Part shown: positions 10,318 to 20,786 of the stretch, one piece after another
Layout of the letters: every line of letters begins with the position of its first letter
Numbering within the stretch: position 1 is the first letter of the stretch
Source: Favolaschia claudopus
Lineage: Eukaryota > Basidiomycota > Agaricomycetes > Agaricales > Mycenaceae
Assembly: GCA_037176885.1 (NCBI GenBank)
Contig: JAWWNJ010000011.1
Coordinates: forward strand, 310,001-374,000
Direction: 5' to 3'
DNA: 64,000 bases
Notes under the pieces: generated by a model
What the model saw: the letters and a program-made list of their open reading frames with translations, nothing else
Told to the model about the DNA's origin: nothing
The model's database searches: none
Position numbers and translations under genes: made by a program

Positions 10318-12322
10318 ATGGTTGCTTGGAAATTCACACTCATTCCTCTTCTTCTTTCTGTCGTCTCCGCCTCAGTCGTAGAGAAGCGAGTGGCGGAAAA
10401 GCGAGCCGGTCGCTGCGACATCTCTGGCGCCAAGCTGACTGGTTTGCCAAATAACCAAACTCTGCTAGTTTCGCCATCTCATGCGCCGTCCTACATTGCG
10501 GTTGCCATTGGTATATCCAGGCCCCCGGTCACTACCTATTAGGTTCGTCACAGATAGAGTAAATCAACGTCTTGAAAACCCCGTACCTTCGTCGCAAAAA
10601 TAGTGTAAATCAAGCGGAAACTGCCCAATGTCTGTCGCAGATAGAGTAAATCGCGCGGAGCGCGAGAAATTTTTCAGACCTGAAGTCGGTCTGGGGAATC
10701 ACAAGCAAATTGCAAGACAGATTTCGAGCGTCAAGCAGCAAAAATAAACCGAAATTGGATGATTCTGAGCAGTTTTAAGCTCAAATTTGCTTCAGAAAAG
10801 GCTAAACAACTATCCTTTGGGGGATCCAGCCGCAAAAAATCCGAAATTACCCCCAGATGTTCGTCACAAATAGAGTAAATCAGTCTGTTTGAGGGCGAAA
10901 ATCATAGAGTAAATCAGCCCAAATTTCGGGCGACAATGTGACGAACCTAATAGGTAGTGACCGGGGGCCTGTATATCCATTATTAAGACTATCGTGAAAA
11001 ACGTGGTGATCAACGTTGATGATATTTCAGGCACCCAAAATTATACGTGCGCCGGCACGGGGACCTACACGTACGTACTTATCCAACCCATCCTTGGGCG
11101 CTGTGCCTTGCTCATTGAACTTTTCAATGACAGCAACGTCGGTGCAGTAGCTCAGTTATTCGACGCTTCATGTCTCTACGGCATGCCCGAATTCTCAAGC
11201 CTCCAGCAACTCGCGTACACGGTCTGGAAATACGCGCCCCCAACGGCTAACGTGCAGCAGGTTATCCAATATCTGCAGCCTTTCCATGCGTCATTTGTTC
11301 TCGGTCAGGTAAGGAAGGATTCTGCATCATCATATCATATGTACCGAACCGTGACGGTTTTTTAGTCTCTCTAGACAGACGCTTTATTGATTCTAGCTCG
11401 TACCTCGCTCAATAAAGTCTGTTAGTTACCGCGCTCTGATAACCGGCGGCCTGCCTTATCCGTTTTAGGAAGCTTACGTGAACGAATTTGGGACGCGACG
11501 AGGACGCGTCCTAGGGCCTAAAGGGCGCAAAAAGCCGCCGGATCCCTTCAAACAGCAGTCTCGTAGTCAGATAGCATTCCTGCCCACACTTTTTTAAAGA
11601 TTATCCCCCCAATACTCACCGTATTAACATCCCGATGTCTCATGGCCAAAAACGGTCGAAAATCGCATCCCGCCCCATTAGAGTCAAGTTGACCTCATAG
11701 AGAGGGACTGGTGGGCGTTCAAACACACTGCATGAACGTTCCGGACGTCTGCGGCGAGAGAAATGCATTGAAAACGCGTCAAGTCGCGTGTCGCTTACGA
11801 TTTGTTTGTGCGTGCTTCCGTGATGCTGACATAATAACGCAGGCCGCCGGTTATTTGACGCGGTAACTAACAGACTAACGGTTTTTCATCCAGCATTTCT
11901 TCGTGACTTCTCCCTCCGGAACTGGTATCAGCCCCCGATGGGACTTTACCAGCGCCGCCCTCGCGGGTCATCCCGACGCCTACGTTATTGCTGCCAAAGT
12001 AGGCGACATTCCGCCTCCGACAGGGCCACCCGACATCGACTGGCTTAGTTTGACCGATGTCGAGGGAAACCTGGCAACAAAGGTCTTCCGCGTGAACACC
12101 GTCGGCGGGTCACCCCCCGCATCCGTGCGTTTTTTCTTTCTGTTTTGCTTTACGAGAGAAGAGTCTCATTTTGTTGACAGTGCGTACCGGGGTCACCGCC
12201 CATCGCTGTCAAGTACGCGTCTATGTATTGTCAGTTGATCTTTTTCCCTTTCCTTCCTCCGAGATTAACATAACGCTAATCACTTGAAAAATTCAGGGCT
12301 GTATGGATCCTCCGTCCATTAA
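10318..12322 (+). CDS. secreted DUF3455-family protein (copy 2), introns invaded by two TIR elements
   Basis: Paralogue of the gene at 8335. Exons are 10318-10510, 11031-11070, 11134-11308, 11894-12124, 12181-12229 and 12297-12322 (237 aa), and every junction keeps phase. A signal peptide (MVAWKFTLIPLLLSVVSAS) is followed by KR dibasic sites (VEKRVAEKRAG), which suggests a Kex2-cleaved propeptide. The DUF3455 landmarks are YIAVAIGTQNYTCAG, VGAVAQLFDASCLYG, SPRWDF and IDWLSLTDVEG. The C-terminus MYWLYGSSVH needs the last 67-nt intron. Intron 1 is 520 nt and intron 3 is 585 nt, against about 50 nt in copy 1, because each contains an inverted-repeat element. The donor GTATATC lies only a few bases before the first element. 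Whether splicing still works cannot be read from sequence. Confidence 0.85.
10518..10971. mobile_element. MITE-like element with 34-bp perfect TIRs in intron 1
   Basis: Begins CAGGCCCCCGGTCACTACCT and ends with its exact reverse complement; the arms match over 34 bp, ending at GTCAC. It is flanked on both sides by TATATC, a likely 6-bp target duplication. It is 454 bp long and has no coding frame. Inside are at least five copies of a short ATAGAGTAAATC-like motif. It inserted five to seven bases after the donor site of intron 1. Confidence 0.85.
11416..11876. mobile_element. second TIR element, in intron 3
   Basis: Starts AGTCTGTTAGTTACCGCG and continues ATAACCGGCGGCCTGC. The right end is the reverse complement of both segments, separated by a short mismatched stretch, giving imperfect TIRs of about 38 bp. 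It is 461 bp long, non-coding, and GC-rich at its centre. The target duplication is unclear (AA at most). Just outside the left end, CAGACGCTTTATTGA and TCAATAAAGTCTG form a further inverted pair, so the true left edge may be near 11375. Confidence 0.7.
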
Positions 12323-12568
12323 GGCAATCTCAAAACGAATCGAGCTTCAGAACTGCTATCGCGAATAAATATTAAATATAGACATATATTTATTTGTATC
12401 ATACGGTACGTTGTGGGGGCCAGTACAAAATTCAAAGCAATCATCCTATCGTAGTAAATAAATAAATAGAGGCGTCGCAGTCATCTATTAAATACGCGCG
12501 TCTTTCTCAACTTCCGCTATCCACTTCTCGTATTGTTCGCAGTCCGGAACGTGCAGCAGAGCTTGAGT

Positions 12569-13009
12569 TCAGGCGTCGCGTTCAATGACTTCCAACGCCG
12601 AGCCAGCTCTCCTCCATCCAGGGGCTTCTTCAGTGTGTGGGCCTCCACTCATCGCCGGTGCCGCAAATTCCAAAACGCGCTTCCACGGCGGCGGAGTGGG
12701 TTGTGCGACTCTGAGCTCGGGATCGGTAACCGTGGATGCACGCCGCCACGGCGGTGGGGTAGGTTTCTGAAACGACTCGAGATGAGCAAAAGAGGGCAGA
12801 GGTAGGCAGGATGAATGTATACACACTGCAGCATCGTTCAAGTTTGCAGAAGTCGCGTTGGGAATATTGTCGACGACGCTGCGCAGAGTCTGTAGCCGAA
12901 TTTTTGGTTGTTAGTATTATCATAGGTATTGGGTACACAGAATCACCATTGGGAGTGCGTTTGTAGCAAGGAGAGTTGAAGCAGCGTATAGGTAGATGGA
13001 AAAACGCAT
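12569..13009 (-). CDS. small secreted precursor with repeated Pro-Trp/dibasic sites
   Basis: Exons 13009-12947 and 12889-12569 with a 57-nt intron; 127 aa. A signal peptide is clear (MRFSIYLYAASTLLATNALP). The mature part contains PTPPPWRR, then PTPPPWKR, then APGWRR. Each is a Trp preceded by prolines (or Pro-Gly) and followed at once by a dibasic Kex2-type site. Cleavage there would release peptides of about 19 and 21 residues ending in Pro-Pro-Trp or Pro-Gly-Trp, plus a short C-terminal peptide. This is the layout of Kex2-processed repeat proteins, which include fungal pheromones, repellents and some RiPP precursors. There is no CAAX box. No tailoring enzyme lies adjacent. The function is unknown and the precursor role is inferred. 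Confidence 0.6.
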
Positions 13010-14947
13010 TCTGGATGTAGATGAAGTTCTCGCGGGAGAGGCTTGAAGAAATGAGGGCTTCTGGGATGAACGAACAGTCAACTTGAACCTGTATTTATGA
13101 GAGTAAACGACCCTGAACGGGCCTGCGCGTTTGGAGTACATCCTTCAGTTTTCTCCGATTTTCAAGCGATCTGGATCCTCCTGCTCTGGCAGTGGAGGGG
13201 AACTGCTAGTCCCGCGCGAGAATTGGCGGATATGTATATCGCAGTGTCCATATGCAAGTGCGCAAGATAAGGAAGCGAGAAGATACGCGACATGGAGTCA
13301 TCGAGTCGCCCAATGCCTTTTTGCGAAAAAGGTTATTTTCGCCGCATCGTCAGTGGTTGACAGTAGATGCACTGCGTCTGAGAGGCACGCCGTCAACCCT
13401 GGAATTTCATAGAACGCTTGAATATTCTACGACATGGAGCGCAGAAGGACGGTGTGACAAGCAGCTTCGCAGTCGCTGCGGGCGGCGCATACCTGGGGAG
13501 CCGTATGTTAATTTCCGACCTGACTCGGAGGATGAGAAAGCAGCAGAATCACGTTTGGGTCAGATTGGAATTGGCTAAGCAATTCTGCTGAGCGTCTGCT
13601 TATTCGACTCTAGCCTTAGCAATGCTGGCGCGTCGTCAGCTCGAACTTACATCTCGCGCTAAACATTTCTATTTCGATTCTTGATAGGTCAACCTCAAGT
13701 CAATCTTGAAAATTGAAACGCGTAGGAATTCCGACTCTGTAGTATTCGCGACCGGCTGGGGTGGAGTACAACGCTGTCATATTATCTCCAACAATCCGGT
13801 GGCAGATGGAATAATGATCGGTTTGTTGGGGCACGAGAGCAGAGCACGCATTGGCAGGACGAGATGGTGGCTTGAAGGTGAAGGCGATCAGATTACGAAA
13901 CACAACTAAACAGCGATCGTAATCCTAGCGACAACTCAACTACACCGTAGGCAAGTAAGTATATACGAGGACCAATAGTAAAATCCATACCCCTTCCCAG
14001 AACTAACTGGCCCTAGCTGGGACTGTATTCTGGACGTATCATGCTGTCGAATTTTTTGGGAAGTTTTCGAGTAGTAGCTATAGACTAGTGGAATCTTTGC
14101 AGAATCTTGACTTTGAAATCACCGTCCCAGTTCTTGCCCGTAAAATCAGATTCCAAGGGCCCCCAGTAGTCAATTGACTGGCAGCGGGTGTTAACAAAAG
14201 AAATCTGGAGACAGATCGGCTGCAGACGAACCTCCCAGGTTTGAGCTATTTTCGTTTCCAGCCACTCCTCAGGAACTAAGCAAGTACCGGTAATTGTCTC
14301 AACGCGTCAAGCACTGAGTCTTTCCCAGTCACAGGCTCAATTTTGTCATCGGGATATCCATGTCAGTGCCAGATTACCTCCCGTACAATGTGGCGTTTGC
14401 AGTTCGCGAACTCGTGTCGCATCTGGTGCGACTCTCGCTTCATTCAATGTGCTCCTTGCACAAAACATGACCGCCGTTTATCTTCCTCTCTGATCGCCGT
14501 TGCCATTCGAAGGAGCCCGAGCCTTCAACCAATATCTGACGCTCGCGGCGATGAACGTATCTCTTCCATGTCGAGCAGCGTAACGCCGCTGCCTCTTATG
14601 CTCCCGCCCCGTTTGGAATCGTTCTTGATTGGATTCCAACCTGTGCCTGCGACTCCGGTGCCAATTATCCTCCGTCTCACTTTGTGAACCATGTGGCGAA
14701 GGTCTTCAGTGACGCTATGATTCTGTTGTGCATATCGGAATCCAGCTCCTTGGTCTGACGATGGTTTTCAAAATAGCTGTCAAAGCACCCTGTTTCGAGA
14801 ACACACAAGCGGATTGACTGGATTGAGAGCTCGGGTAAAAACTATCCATTAATTGAAGATGTCATAGACATATACTTATCTCTATACGATATTAAATGAG
14901 TACATACACAGTACATTGTGGACTTGAGAGGTATCTTCTTTCGATTT
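13010..14947. other. intergenic, no supported gene
   Basis: About 1.9 kb. It carries the promoter of the peptide-precursor gene, with a CATAAATA box on the minus strand near 13096. Around 14590-14740 a plus-strand frame reads like a degraded exon (YAPAPFGIVLDWIPTC, then NYPPSHFVNHVAKVF), but no start, splice partner or family could be assigned. Confidence 0.4.
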
Positions 14948-17900
14948 TCAATGGCGCTCCGAACCTCCGGATGGCTCGGAATCCTTGGGAGTAGATTCCC
15001 TGCCCAACCCAAGGAACGAGAAGAGCGCAAACAACGTCGCTGCAACCGAGAAGGAGTTAGAAGAAACCCGACCCCGACAAGGCGAAAGACGTACCGACTC
15101 CACCAAACCCTACCCCCGTCCACATCGCCGCCTGATACGATCCCAACGCGTCAGGACGCGGCCCCCAGTGCGTCTGCACATGATTGAACACAATCGTCGA
15201 AGCCGTAACACCAAACGAGGTTCCGAGCTACGTCGCACTAGGTTAGCAAATGATAAGACAAACAAGAGATCCTGATGACTAACCTGAGTCATTGTCTGGA
15301 AGATACCGCCGCCGACGCTTTGTTCGTGCGGCGCCACCGAGTCCGCGACGAAGATGGTGCCGGCAGCGAAGAGAAAGTCGGCGCCGACGACACTGCATAC
15401 GGCTGCGGGGAAGCCGAACGCCCAGTACGGCGCTGAAGGCACGATAAGCGCAAAGAGCAGTGGGGCGACGGTCGTCGTGAGTGTGCCAGTAACTATTGTG
15501 ATACAGATGAATAGACGGCGATAAAGGACGACCGAGCAGGAGAAACACACCAATCAGCCACAGCGTCGGCACCCGCCCGACGATGAGCGCGACGACGACA
15601 TTGCATATCATACCGGTAACGAACATAGGCACAAGCCGTATGACAGTCCGGACTGGCGAATATCCAATATAGACTTGATAGTACAGCTATGAAACAGTCA
15701 GCTCAAGCGAATGCAAGATTGACAAAACAAAGGAAACTGACCTGCACCCAAAACGCCCAGATCATGAACGCGCCGAATTGTAGCAATGCAACAGCGTATA
15801 TGAAGCCCAGACGCCCGCGTCTCCGGGCAAAGAGGGAGGGCGGAAGGAGAGGAGGCGGGGCATAGGCTAGAGCTGAGGCGACGAAACGATTGCGCTTCAA
15901 TGCAAGCACGAACGAGGAATTGAATAGGCGCGCGAGGATGCCGGTGCGGACGGGGGACTTCGTGCTCCCGCTGCGCGACCCAGGTACAGGGAGAGGAGGT
16001 CGGGATGCCGAAGAGGCGGACGAGCGCCGAGGGTTATTCGACACAGTATCTTCCGAGAGATCTTGGTGGTGGTGGGAAGCATGTTTTGTGGGATCGTACA
16101 AGGCGCCCCCAGGCCGAGAGTGCACAGTCTCTAGGTGGAATTCCCAGAGGACGAAGATGCAGAGAAGGACTATGGAGAGGACAAGGAGCGAGAGGATATC
16201 TGCAGACGTGTTAACACTTCTCGCGTTGAGATAATAGAATCAATGAGATACTTACACGCCATACCCCACGCCTGCCCGCCATGATGAGGAGAGGAAGGCC
16301 CTGGATGCCCTCCCGGAGGCGGGAAATTACGTGGTCCATGCCAATGCGGAGGAGGTGGCGGCGGTGGCGGCCGTCCTAATAACCAGTCGATGAAAGCACG
16401 CAGACCGCCGAAATGACGGTGCGGATGGTGATGAGGTGGCCCATGGTGATGGTGATGGGGCGGTCCGTGGTGAGGATGGTGGTGGTGCGGCGGAGGTGGG
16501 GGCGGGAACGGGAACGGGGGAGACCCATGCGAGTGGTGTGGGGGAGGCGGCGGAGGTGGCCAGTGCGGATAATGTGGGGGAGGTGGCGGCGGAGGCGGCC
16601 CATGCGGATGGTGGGGACGAGCATCAGCTACAGCGTCTACCTCGAGGACAACCTCTAGGTCAAGCTCATTGTCGAGGTTGAATGGTTCTGATTCAGATTG
16701 TACCCGCCAGAACGTATCTTGCTCGGAGGAGTGACTATGGGGAGGCGACGGTGGGGGAGGAGGCGGAGGGCCATGCATCCAATCATGAGGAGGTGGAGGT
16801 GGGGGTGGAAGGCCATGCATCCAGTCATGAGGCGAAGGACCATGTCTCCAATCATGGGGAGGTGGGGGCGGAGGCGGAGGGCCATGTCTCCAATCATGAG
16901 GAGGTGGGGGCGGAGGACCATGTCTCCAATGCTCTCCATCGTTCGGCGGGAACGGCGGTGGAGACGGCATATGTCCCCGCGGCGGATGATGCATCGGATA
17001 TACATCCCGACTCACAATCTCTCCACGAAACATATTCACCATCCTCGGCGGAGGCAAACCAGGACCCGACCCTTGCCCCAGCACAAACACAAGCAAAATC
17101 AGCCCCGCAGCGGACAACACAGCACCCGGCCAATCCGTGCGCGTGTCGCGCGGCGGAGGAAGCGTGTCGGGACCCTTTGGCTCCGGTGGGTATGTGTCTG
17201 GCACTGGCCCTGATGCAAGGCTGTCGGAAGGTATAGTAGGTGGGGGAGGTGGTGAACGATGTGACTGTGAAGGAGGGTCGGGAGGAATTACTATAATCCC
17301 GAGGACGAGAACTGCGAACGCGATGGCGGCAGAGAGCCAGAATTGTGCGCGCCAGGTATATCTGTACAACGGGTTAACGATTAACATAAATGGATTCAAA
17401 GAGAAACATAAACGCGTACCTAGAAAGCTGGGTCACGAGCCCACCAAAGACCATACCTAAAGCGCCCCCAATAGGAGCACCAGCAGAGAAAGAAGAAAAT
17501 GCCGCGGCTCGTGCCCGACCAGAAGAAGGCGGGAACTCGTGCGCCAAAATCCCCAGCTAGAAGACATACAAAACATTGAGCCCATGTACCAGCAATGTAG
17601 AGGAATGTGATACGTACGGCGGCAGGAATAGTCGCCGCTCCACCAATGCCCTGTAGTCCACGCAAGACCGCCAGTGTGACCTCATCATGAACGAAGCCGC
17701 ATCCTAGAGTAAACACGGCCAGAAGAGCGCTACCCGCAACAAACACGCGTTTTCGACCATGGACATCGGCAAGGTGACCGCAGAAAAGCAGAAGACAGCC
17801 AGAGCTCAGAGAATACGCGGAAACGAGCCATTGAAGCGCGGCAGCCTTTGCGTGAAGAGAAGCGCCGATTGTTGGGAGAGCAATTGCAACTGAAGTACCA

Positions 17901-18091
17901 TTCGAACTCTGTGATCGCCGCGTCAGTAAAGACGTATATAACAGAGCAGAAGAAGGAGAAAACAGTAGGAGAGAGACACGCACATTCACGAGCATCGCAG
18001 CAGTACAAGTCCCCGCAATAGCAATTGCCCGCCATCTACTTCTCCCCTTTTCTTGCACCGGCACCGGGGACGACGGCGGAGAGGCGTCCAT
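14948..18091 (-). CDS. MFS transporter (DHA2-like, 14-TM type) with giant His/Pro-rich loop
   Basis: Major facilitator pump, probably exporting drugs or metabolites at the plasma membrane. Nine exons: 18091-17984, 17908-17618, 17556-17420, 17361-16256, 16199-15742, 15686-15551, 15492-15284, 15227-15095 and 15039-14948 (889 aa; relatives are usually 550-600). Motif A is GHLADVHGRKRVFV and motif B is LRGLQGIGGAA; a motif-C-like segment is SAGAPIGGALGMVFGG. Between TM7 (SAAGLILLVFVLGQGSG) and TM8 (ILSLLVLSIVLLCIFVLWE) sits an insertion of about 250 residues made of polyproline runs, HDW(R/M)HG repeats and His clusters. By standard topology this loop is extracellular. The following cytosolic loop is also long and contains HHH. 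The insert is in phase and stop-free over 750 nt, which argues that it is real coding sequence. Metal binding is an inference. Confidence 0.85.
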
Positions 18092-18950
18092 CGCACTCAA
18101 AACGAGTTATACGACTGCGAAAGAGGGATGAGGGCAAGGAAATGGCATGAACCCGCAGCCGCGACTCGCTCATCTTGTCTCGAAAGCAAGTGCGCGACAT
18201 CGCTGTAGCAAAGATAGCCGAAGAATGCGCAGTAATGAGTAGCGACAAATCAACCGATCAAAAGCAGTGGGTCTGTGTCCTTTTCTGCGCCATTTCGGTC
18301 TTGGAGGTCCGCTTCCTCGCGCTCGCAGCTGCGTTATCTATGTATATTTTGCCCGACGCTATGGTGGTCTCCGAGTCTACGGGAGCGCGGCTTGCGTTTT
18401 TCTCCCGCCTAGCTGCACGGTAGAATGAAATTTCATTCTACCCCTTTTGCATCAATGAATGATCTACGCGAACGAACGGGCTCGTCGGCTCGGCTAGATA
18501 AAAAAAAATTGAGCAACCAGGTTGAATGCGTCCCGACGACGCACCCACCACTGAAGGAAGTGCACCCGATCGCGAATTCCAAAGCAGACCATCTTTGGCT
18601 TTCCGCTCTGAAATTCCGAAGAAGGACCGGGAAACTTCCTGTATTTACAAAAATACTGCGGAAGGTCGCATTTCCGAGTGCTCGCATCGACCTAGATTCC
18701 CTTCCTTGACATCTGTGGCGTAGACGACATAACGGCGTGAAAAGACCGACAGGACGGCGGAGTCCGAAGAACCGCGTCATGTAAGTATCGAGACTCTGAG
18801 AGACTCTCTGGCATTGGCAAGAATAGTTCTCCGTCCACTGTACGACAGAAATCAAGGTATTATTGCGTGCATTATATATGTAGAGTGGAGGGATATGATA
18901 CCAGGACTAAAAATACAGATCTATAGGCGTTCCATTGCCCTTTTGAAGAC
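18092..18950. other. intergenic region with a 24-bp perfect palindrome
   Basis: About 860 nt between the MFS start and the MAM33 stop. No gene is supported. A palindrome at 18419-18442 is listed separately. Confidence 0.4.
18419..18442. promoter_or_regulatory. 24-bp perfect palindrome
   Basis: Half-site GGTAGAATGAAA followed directly by its reverse complement, with no spacer. It lies about 330 nt upstream of the leftward MFS gene. It could be a dimeric regulator site or a small cruciform; nothing in the sequence decides. Confidence 0.5.
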
Positions 18951-20053
18951 TCATGCCTTGACAAACGACTCGACGTTCTTCAGCCAGTCGACGTACTCCT
19001 ACAACGGAAAGATCAGCAAAACAGAATTTCAGTCTAAGTCCCTCGAAAACCCACCCGTTGCTCCTTGTACTGGGCATACTGCGGGACGAATTCCGCCAGT
19101 TTCTCGTCGATGCCGCGCTCCCGAAGGAACGACTCGAAGTTTTCTTGCAGTCCCGCGTCGAGGGTCTCGAACTGCAAACGTCATCCCTCAGACATTGATA
19201 CAAGAACATACGAGGAAGCAGCGTACCATAGGCCCAGTATACACCGTCCGGCGAGCAAAGTCACTCTCAATGGTGAGATCTTGTCCAATACGGGCCGACT
19301 GGTAGAAGCCCCAGTTTGCAATTTGGAATGCGTTGCTCGTGCAATAGAGGTCCGCGTTCATTGCGCCCTCGTGTGAGGGCTGAAAGCCGCCGTTAGGGAT
19401 CATCAAATGGACCGATTGGATGGAGACAAACCTTGGAGATGGAGAGCGAGACGCGTAACTCGATGGGAGACTCTTCCTCCTCCTCCCCCTCTACGACCTC
19501 CTCATCCTCTTCCGGAATAGATTGCAAGTCCGCGATCGAGAACATGACACGGATGCTGGAGGGAGAGGCATGAGCTTTTATGTGCAAATGTGTTATTCTA
19601 ACGAACCTCTCATCCCCGAACTTGCGAGTCAAGAATACCTCGTCGTTTCCGGCAGTGTCCTGGACCTGTTCACGACGAAGGTAGTCAGGGTACGGTGAGA
19701 ACATGTGAAGGCGCTGCAACTCACGTCCCACGTCCCAGTCTCCATAAAATCGGCCAAAAATTGTGGGACGCTCTCCGGGTCGACGTCCTTGGCCATTTCA
19801 GCTTCATATGAGATCTCCTCGCCCAGTTTCTCGGCCAGTTGAGTAGAAACTAGATGCTGATTGGGCGCTTGGATCAAGTCGAATGAAGAGCAAGCTAACC
19901 TTTTGACTGCCGCAGAGACGAAGTAGATGCATGGAAAGTCCGAGTGCCGATGAGCGTTGCCAGTCGTGGTGAGATTCGTTGTACTGGTTGCGAGCGCAGA
20001 CTCAGGCGCGACAGAGGGGCAAGGCGGCGGACAGTGCGTAACGCGGCGGACAT
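18951..20053 (-). CDS. MAM33: mitochondrial matrix acidic protein, MAM33/p32 family
   Basis: Homologue of yeast Mam33 and human p32/C1QBP, a doughnut-shaped acidic trimer of the mitochondrial matrix linked to mitoribosome function. Exons are 20053-19900, 19849-19725, 19665-19607, 19555-19432, 19379-19227, 19171-19055 and 18998-18951 (259 aa), all in phase. The N-terminus is an Arg/Ser/Leu-rich presequence without acids (MSAALRTVRRLAPLSRLSLR). Family landmarks are LAEKLGEEISYE, DEVFLTRKFGDE, an acidic run (EEDEEVVEGEEEEE), YTGPM, FLRERGIDEKLAEFVPQYAQ and KEQREYVDWLKNVESFV at the C-terminus. The ATG is fixed by the presequence. Nothing in the neighbourhood suggests an operon-like link. Confidence 0.92.
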
Positions 20054-20729
20054 GGAAGTAAAATTTCAGAGTGTTTGGCAGCACGGGGTGAGTCAAATTT
20101 GTTGACGCGTTGTTTGCCGAACGCGCTTGACTTGAACCACTGATCAGTCTCAGAATCCTACAGTAAGCCTACGACCTTCCCGCATCTAAGGCGGGCAACT
20201 TGAAGCTCGACAGAAACAAGATTCTGCAGCAGTGCAGCTTGAGCCGGTTCTAGATTCCTAGAAATCAGTGGCATCGACTCGCTTCAAGTTTCCACTGGAC
20301 AAATACTGAATGAACTTTGCCTTTCATCCGGGACTGGCATTTCGCCTGCAAACTAATGGGCTACAAATGAATTACTCTTTTTCGAACCGTCTAGCTACTG
20401 CCTTTTCCTGCCCTGCCAAGTTATCAGGACAATACATCGCTTAGAGCTGGTCCTGCGGCCGCTACACCTCATGTACATGTTTACGACGACGAACGGTACA
20501 AAACACTGTGCGAAAGATTGCTATCACTACTACCCTCTGCGCTGACTTCCAAATTTTGCGCCGAACGCGGATGTTTTGCTCTTCCGAGTCCCATAATTCA
20601 GCTTGAAAACCTCATGTCGCCTGAGATGTGTGAATTCTCCACCATTTTTGAATTGGTTCAGGTCCAATCCATGCTTGGCGCGGCGCATTCTTTCCAGAAA
20701 TTCGTCGCTGAAAGGTTTCTTCCCGACCG
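20054..20729. other. intergenic, promoter region of two divergent genes
   Basis: About 680 nt between the MAM33 start and the TATA box at 20730. Short frames around 20518-20757 have no motif. Confidence 0.4.
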
Positions 20730-20736
20730 TATAAAG
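20730..20736 (+). promoter_or_regulatory. TATA box of orphan secreted-protein gene
   Basis: TATAAAG located 57 nt ahead of the ATG at 20787, the same spacing as at the second DUF3455 gene. Confidence 0.55.
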
Positions 20737-20786
20737 AGTGCAACTGAAATGGTTCAACTTCAGGAGCTTCAGTCCTTACAGCAAAC

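Noticed and set aside
14343..14740. Possible degraded exon
   Set aside because: Short protein-like stretches are interrupted by stops in every frame, and no family was recognised.
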